The notes below the pieces were generated by a model. It saw only the letters and a program-made list of their open reading frames with translations. It ran no database searches and was not told the DNA's origin. From contig CM055194.1 in the NCBI GenBank assembly GCA_029224185.1, positions 21,429,674 through 21,493,673 of the forward strand: a stretch of 64,000 nt of DNA, written 5' to 3'. Shown here one piece after another: positions 61,074 through 64,000 of the stretch; position 1 is the stretch's first letter; the number at the start of each line of letters is the position of its first letter. Source of the DNA: Karalla daura (taxonomy: Eukaryota; Chordata; Actinopteri; Chaetodontiformes; Leiognathidae). The translations under genes were made by a program, and so were the position numbers.

Positions 61074-62001
61074 CAGACAATGCCTTCACAGAAATTTCCT
61101 GCTAAAAAATATGTAACTTAAAGCGAGTGAATGAGTGTTTGTGTGTTTCTTTTTCTACTCTGAATATTAATGCAACAGGCAGCATGATTTCTCAACGAGG
61201 TTTTTGTCAGCGTTTGCTCCACTGGACGGAAGTTTTGTGCCTTGGCTGCTGTTGTTTGTTTGGTTTTTGTTTTGTTTTGTTTTGTTTTTACACATTATTC
61301 TGTGACGAGCACTTGACATTAAGCTGTGTGTGTAGTTGTAGCATCGCCTTACCTGGACAAACATGTGGGCCAGGCCTTATAGTGCCTGGCTCCACTGTCT
61401 TGTTTGTAAAGTTGAAGGGGCTGATAGTGCCTAGGTGAGCCATGAGGAGTATGCACAATGATTGGCATTCGTGAAATGTGAGGTATTTCAAATAGCGTGT
61501 TTGTTTGCAGAGGTCAAGTGCTTTATGGCTCCGACAAACTAAAGTCTCACTGATATTAAAATGTTTAATAGATGTTTAAAACAAACCCTTTTTGATATGA
61601 GATTGTGCTCTATTAGGAACAAGGGGGATTTTATCTGTACTTTAACACAGTGGGGAAACTGTGGAAAAGACCTGGTAACAATCTTCAAAAGTTAATTCAC
61701 TTTTGATGTGGTTCCTGTGAGTACATCTACTGCATCTGACATGATTTTTACATCTAAAAACCCGTTTGATAGGAGCAGGGTTGATGAGGGGCTTCATTAC
61801 ACTAGAGATATAAGTAATAGAGCGTTTAAAGGGCTGATCCACTGAGTAGTGCACCTGTGTCCCCTACTAGACTACTGTTTGTTTGTTTTTTTACCATAAA
61901 TGGATAAACAAAAACTATGTTTTTATGAAAGTAACACTTGACTGTTCTCTTATGAGTGCTCTCAGATTCTTTGCCGACTGTGTGGCAGGTTGCAAAGTCA
62001 A

Positions 62002-62007
62002 AATAAA
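62002..62007 (+). promoter_or_regulatory. Polyadenylation signal (cers4, distal)
   Basis: Canonical AATAAA on the plus strand, 1.75 kb after the cers4 stop. An ATTAAA at 61555 is an alternative. Confidence 0.5.
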
Positions 62008-62032
62008 TGCTGTCTGATTTCAAAAAGATGAA

Positions 62033-62038
62033 TTTATT
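62033..62038 (-). promoter_or_regulatory. Polyadenylation signal (Kelch gene)
   Basis: AATAAA on the minus strand (plus-strand TTTATT), about 42 bases after the Kelch stop codon. It would give a very short 3' UTR. Confidence 0.6.
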
Positions 62039-62079
62039 TAGTCCAGTTTTTCATGTTCCTTTGGTCACATCACACACCA

Positions 62080-62383
62080 TCATGTGAGCATTCTTACAGT
62101 GACACACCCTCTCAGAGGCACGGGACAGGGTATGGCATCATCCACCTCCAGGCACGTGTCGATGTACGGGTCCGTCAGCACCATGCTGGGCAGTGCTTTG
62201 TTGCCCCTCCACTCACCGAGCAGGTAAATCTGACCCCTGACGGTGGTGCAGCCACAGAAGAACTTCCCGTCCAGGCATTCCTCCTCCAGTATGGTCCACT
62301 CATCTGTCTCCACGTCAAATCTCAAAGCTATGCCTCCGAACAGGTAGAGGGCCCCGTTCAGCTCTGTGGCTACTAGGTCGTAT
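62080..62383 (-). CDS. Kelch gene terminal coding exon: blades 5 and 6, stop
   Basis: Acceptor ctcacag, 304 nt. It encodes YDLVATELNGALYLFGGIAL, then TVRGQIYLLGEW, and ends RMLT-stop. Confidence 0.93.
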
Positions 62384-64000
62384 CTGTGAGAGGGTTAGAA
62401 AATGTGGCTTGAATTCACTAAATATGATTTCAAAGTTTAACTGTCCCTGGCTCAGTTACTAACTTGTTGAGTCAATTCTGATTCAGAAAACTGTACAATG
62501 CATAAATTAAAGTTATAAAGGGTGCGGTAGAAATGATCTGTACATTTCAGAGTTAAGCAGTGCATGAGAAATAATAGATGAAATAGAAATTTTGCCTGAG
62601 AAGTACCAAAGTCTGTTTATGTCCTGAATAACTGTAATTGATTAAGGGATGAAACATTTACTTGACCGACATGAGATTGTGGCATATTTCACAGATTAAA
62701 ATGTCAGGTTGATCATTGCAGAAAGTCAATGTTGCACTGAAAATGATCTTACCGTGGAAATGGAGAGAAGGAGACAACATCCCACTGATCCTCCTTGGCC
62801 ATATACCTCTGGACTCCTCCATACGCCTCTCCGTTTTCATCCAGGCCACAGGCCACATAGATGGATGACCCTAACACAGCAGCAGCTGCTCTCTCAACAG
62901 CTGTAACCATGGGGCTGACTTCCTGCCAACCCTCCTCGGACCCCAGGACAAGTCTCTCCACGTTCTCCACCAGCCCTTCATCCATGCTGCCGCCCAGGAC
63001 GTACAGCACGGAGTCGAGTCCTACAGAGCAGTGGCTGTGCCTGGACTTCTGGAGGGCCGGCCCGTCCAGCCAGCGCTGGTTGCCACATTCGTAGATCCGA
63101 ACCCAGTCCACACTGAACCACAGCACGTCCCTGAAGTAGCCACCTGTCACCACCACACTGTCTCCTACATCACGACAGAATCAGAAAATTAAGACAATGT
63201 AATGCATTCAATCAAATGTAATATCCACGGTACATTTATTTGTTAATTTTCTGTTTAACAAGGGTAGCCTACAATCGGCAGACTACAATTGGTTTTAACT
63301 TGTATGTTTTTGGATTGTGAAAACAAATCAGGGTGTAAAGAGTTCAACACAGAAAGGAAGCACATTACTTGGACCAGATCCTTCTATAAGGCAGCACAAC
63401 CAGGTCTCCCATTTTTCTGTTATTTGTTACATTGCATTTATTTTAAGGATTAAAGAAGGAACAAATACAGATTTAGGCCTTAACACCTCATCAGTAACAT
63501 AATTTTCATCATCTGCATCATGACATCACTGATGTCAATAATAATAGTAATAATAAACAGTAAAAATATAAAACTGGATAGAGAAATTGATTCAGTGATT
63601 CATCTGTTACCTACTGCAGCTACAGAGAACTGTGTGAGGTTCTTCCTCTGCAGAGGTGCACAGCTCTGCCACCTCCCACTGAGAGGGTGGAACTGGTAGA
63701 GTGCCTGCTGCTCCCGATCGTGAGGCCCACCCAGGACAAAGAGGGTCTCCCTGGCTCTGGTCCTCGTCATTGACCTGCCCAGGGACCAAGTCTGTGGGAA
63801 ATGCTCATTCAGCTTGCAGATGAGCTTGGCTCTCGGGTCAGAGGTTTTCATTCTTGTCAAAAGATCAGTGAGAAACGGTAAAGACAGAGACTCAGGCCTC
63901 ACAAGTTCAATGAGCTCCAGAAAATGCTCTTCTCGTTTGGGGTCAAAGGAAACCCAACGCAGGATGGCCTCCAAGGCTAGATCATCTCTATGGATGGTCA
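62080..64000 (-). CDS. BACK-Kelch (KLHL/KBTBD family) protein, C-terminal part, three exons
   Basis: BTB-BACK-Kelch proteins usually act as substrate adaptors of Cullin-3 ubiquitin ligases. Exons 63611-64000 (open at the window edge), 62753-63164 and 62080-62383 join in phase into 367 codons. The first carries a BACK-like stretch (DDLALEAILRWVSFD, then LLTRMKTSDPRAKLICKLN). Six Kelch-type blades follow, marked by LFVLGG, VVVTGG, LYVLGG, IYVACG, LYLFGG and IYLLGE; the fourth and sixth have lost one glycine of the GG pair. The stop (TGA at 62082-62080) follows RMLT. The N-terminal BTB domain lies beyond the right edge. I could not place it among the numbered KLHL or KBTBD members. It is convergent with cers4. 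Confidence 0.92.
62384..62752 (-). other. Kelch gene intron
   Basis: A 369-bp AT-rich intron with a canonical donor and acceptor; nothing else seen. Confidence 0.88.
62753..63164 (-). CDS. Kelch gene exon: blades 2 to 4
   Basis: Acceptor gatgtag, donor CG|gtaaga, 412 nt. It encodes DSVVVTGGYFRDVLWFSVDW, SVLYVLGG and SSIYVACGLDENGEAYGG. Phase joins both neighbours exactly. Confidence 0.94.
63165..63610 (-). other. Kelch gene intron with SINE-like fragment
   Basis: A 446-bp intron; about 63268-63370 carries a minus-oriented SINE-like fragment (ACTTGTATGTTTTTGGATTG, TTCAACACAGAAAGGAAGC). Confidence 0.8.
63611..64000 (-). CDS. Kelch gene exon: BACK end and first blade (partial)
   Basis: Open through the window edge, so the exon start is not seen. 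Donor gtag|gtaaca. It contains EAILRWVSFDPKREEHFLEL (BACK) and LFVLGG with W-S-APL (blade 1). The apparent start at 63974 is an internal TTG codon, not a methionine. Confidence 0.93.

Larger units (their letters stand above)
60256..62030 (+). other. cers4 3' UTR and downstream DNA
   Basis: No coding exon. It contains two poly(C) runs (60264-60279 and 60307-60320), a CTCF-like GCGCCCTCTGGTG at 61061-61073, an ATTAAA at 61555-61560, and an AATAAA at 62002-62007. Which signal is used cannot be decided from the sequence. Confidence 0.6.

Noticed and set aside
63972..63974. Start codon of the Kelch protein at 63974
   Set aside because: The codon is TTG, and the reading frame stays open and BACK-like (DDLALEAILRW) to the window edge, so it is internal sequence.

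Overview
The window is vertebrate nuclear DNA, most likely from a teleost fish. It has short exons in canonical GT-AG introns, three widely spaced multi-exon genes, very dense CA/GT, GA/CT and GATA microsatellites, and many degraded copies of one short interspersed repeat. No bacterial, organellar or viral gene was recognised, and nearly all long open frames are microsatellite read-through or intron noise.

Layout. (1) 1-19,404, minus strand: the 5' end of a fibrillin gene. Five coding exons (19226-19404, 11342-11424, 11092-11193, 4789-4884, 3666-3761) join in phase into 185 codons: signal peptide, furin-type site, fibrillin N-terminal unique domain and three EGF-like modules. The gene continues off the left edge. 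Its EGF3 sequence resembles FBN3 more than FBN2. (2) 19,405-about 46,100: intergenic DNA with no recognisable coding exon. It holds GATA-linked repeats, a 396-bp five-block tetranucleotide array, dispersed SINE-like copies and a few promoter-like motif clusters. (3) 47,870-60,255, plus strand: a complete ceramide synthase gene, ten coding exons, 404 aa, with homeobox-like and TLC/Lag1 domains. I call it cers4 because human FBN3 and CERS4 are also adjacent and divergently oriented. A noncoding first exon may lie near 46.16-46.33 kb. (4) 62,080-64,000, minus strand: the 3' part of a BACK-Kelch (KLHL/KBTBD) gene, three exons, 367 codons visible, running off the right edge. It converges on cers4, and the two facing AATAAA signals are 25 bp apart.

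The genes do not form a pathway. Fibrillin is an extracellular microfibril protein, ceramide synthase is an ER lipid enzyme, and the Kelch protein is probably a Cullin-3 adaptor. Their arrangement is of interest as conserved synteny. The observations most worth checking are a (TG)29 tract directly against the cers4 exon 4 acceptor, an 87-nt stop-free in-frame last intron in cers4, the loss of the usual N-terminal glycosylation sequon, the transition-cycle microsatellite at 28.0-28.4 kb, and the facing polyadenylation signals at 62.0 kb. I did not find a clearly new multi-gene system.
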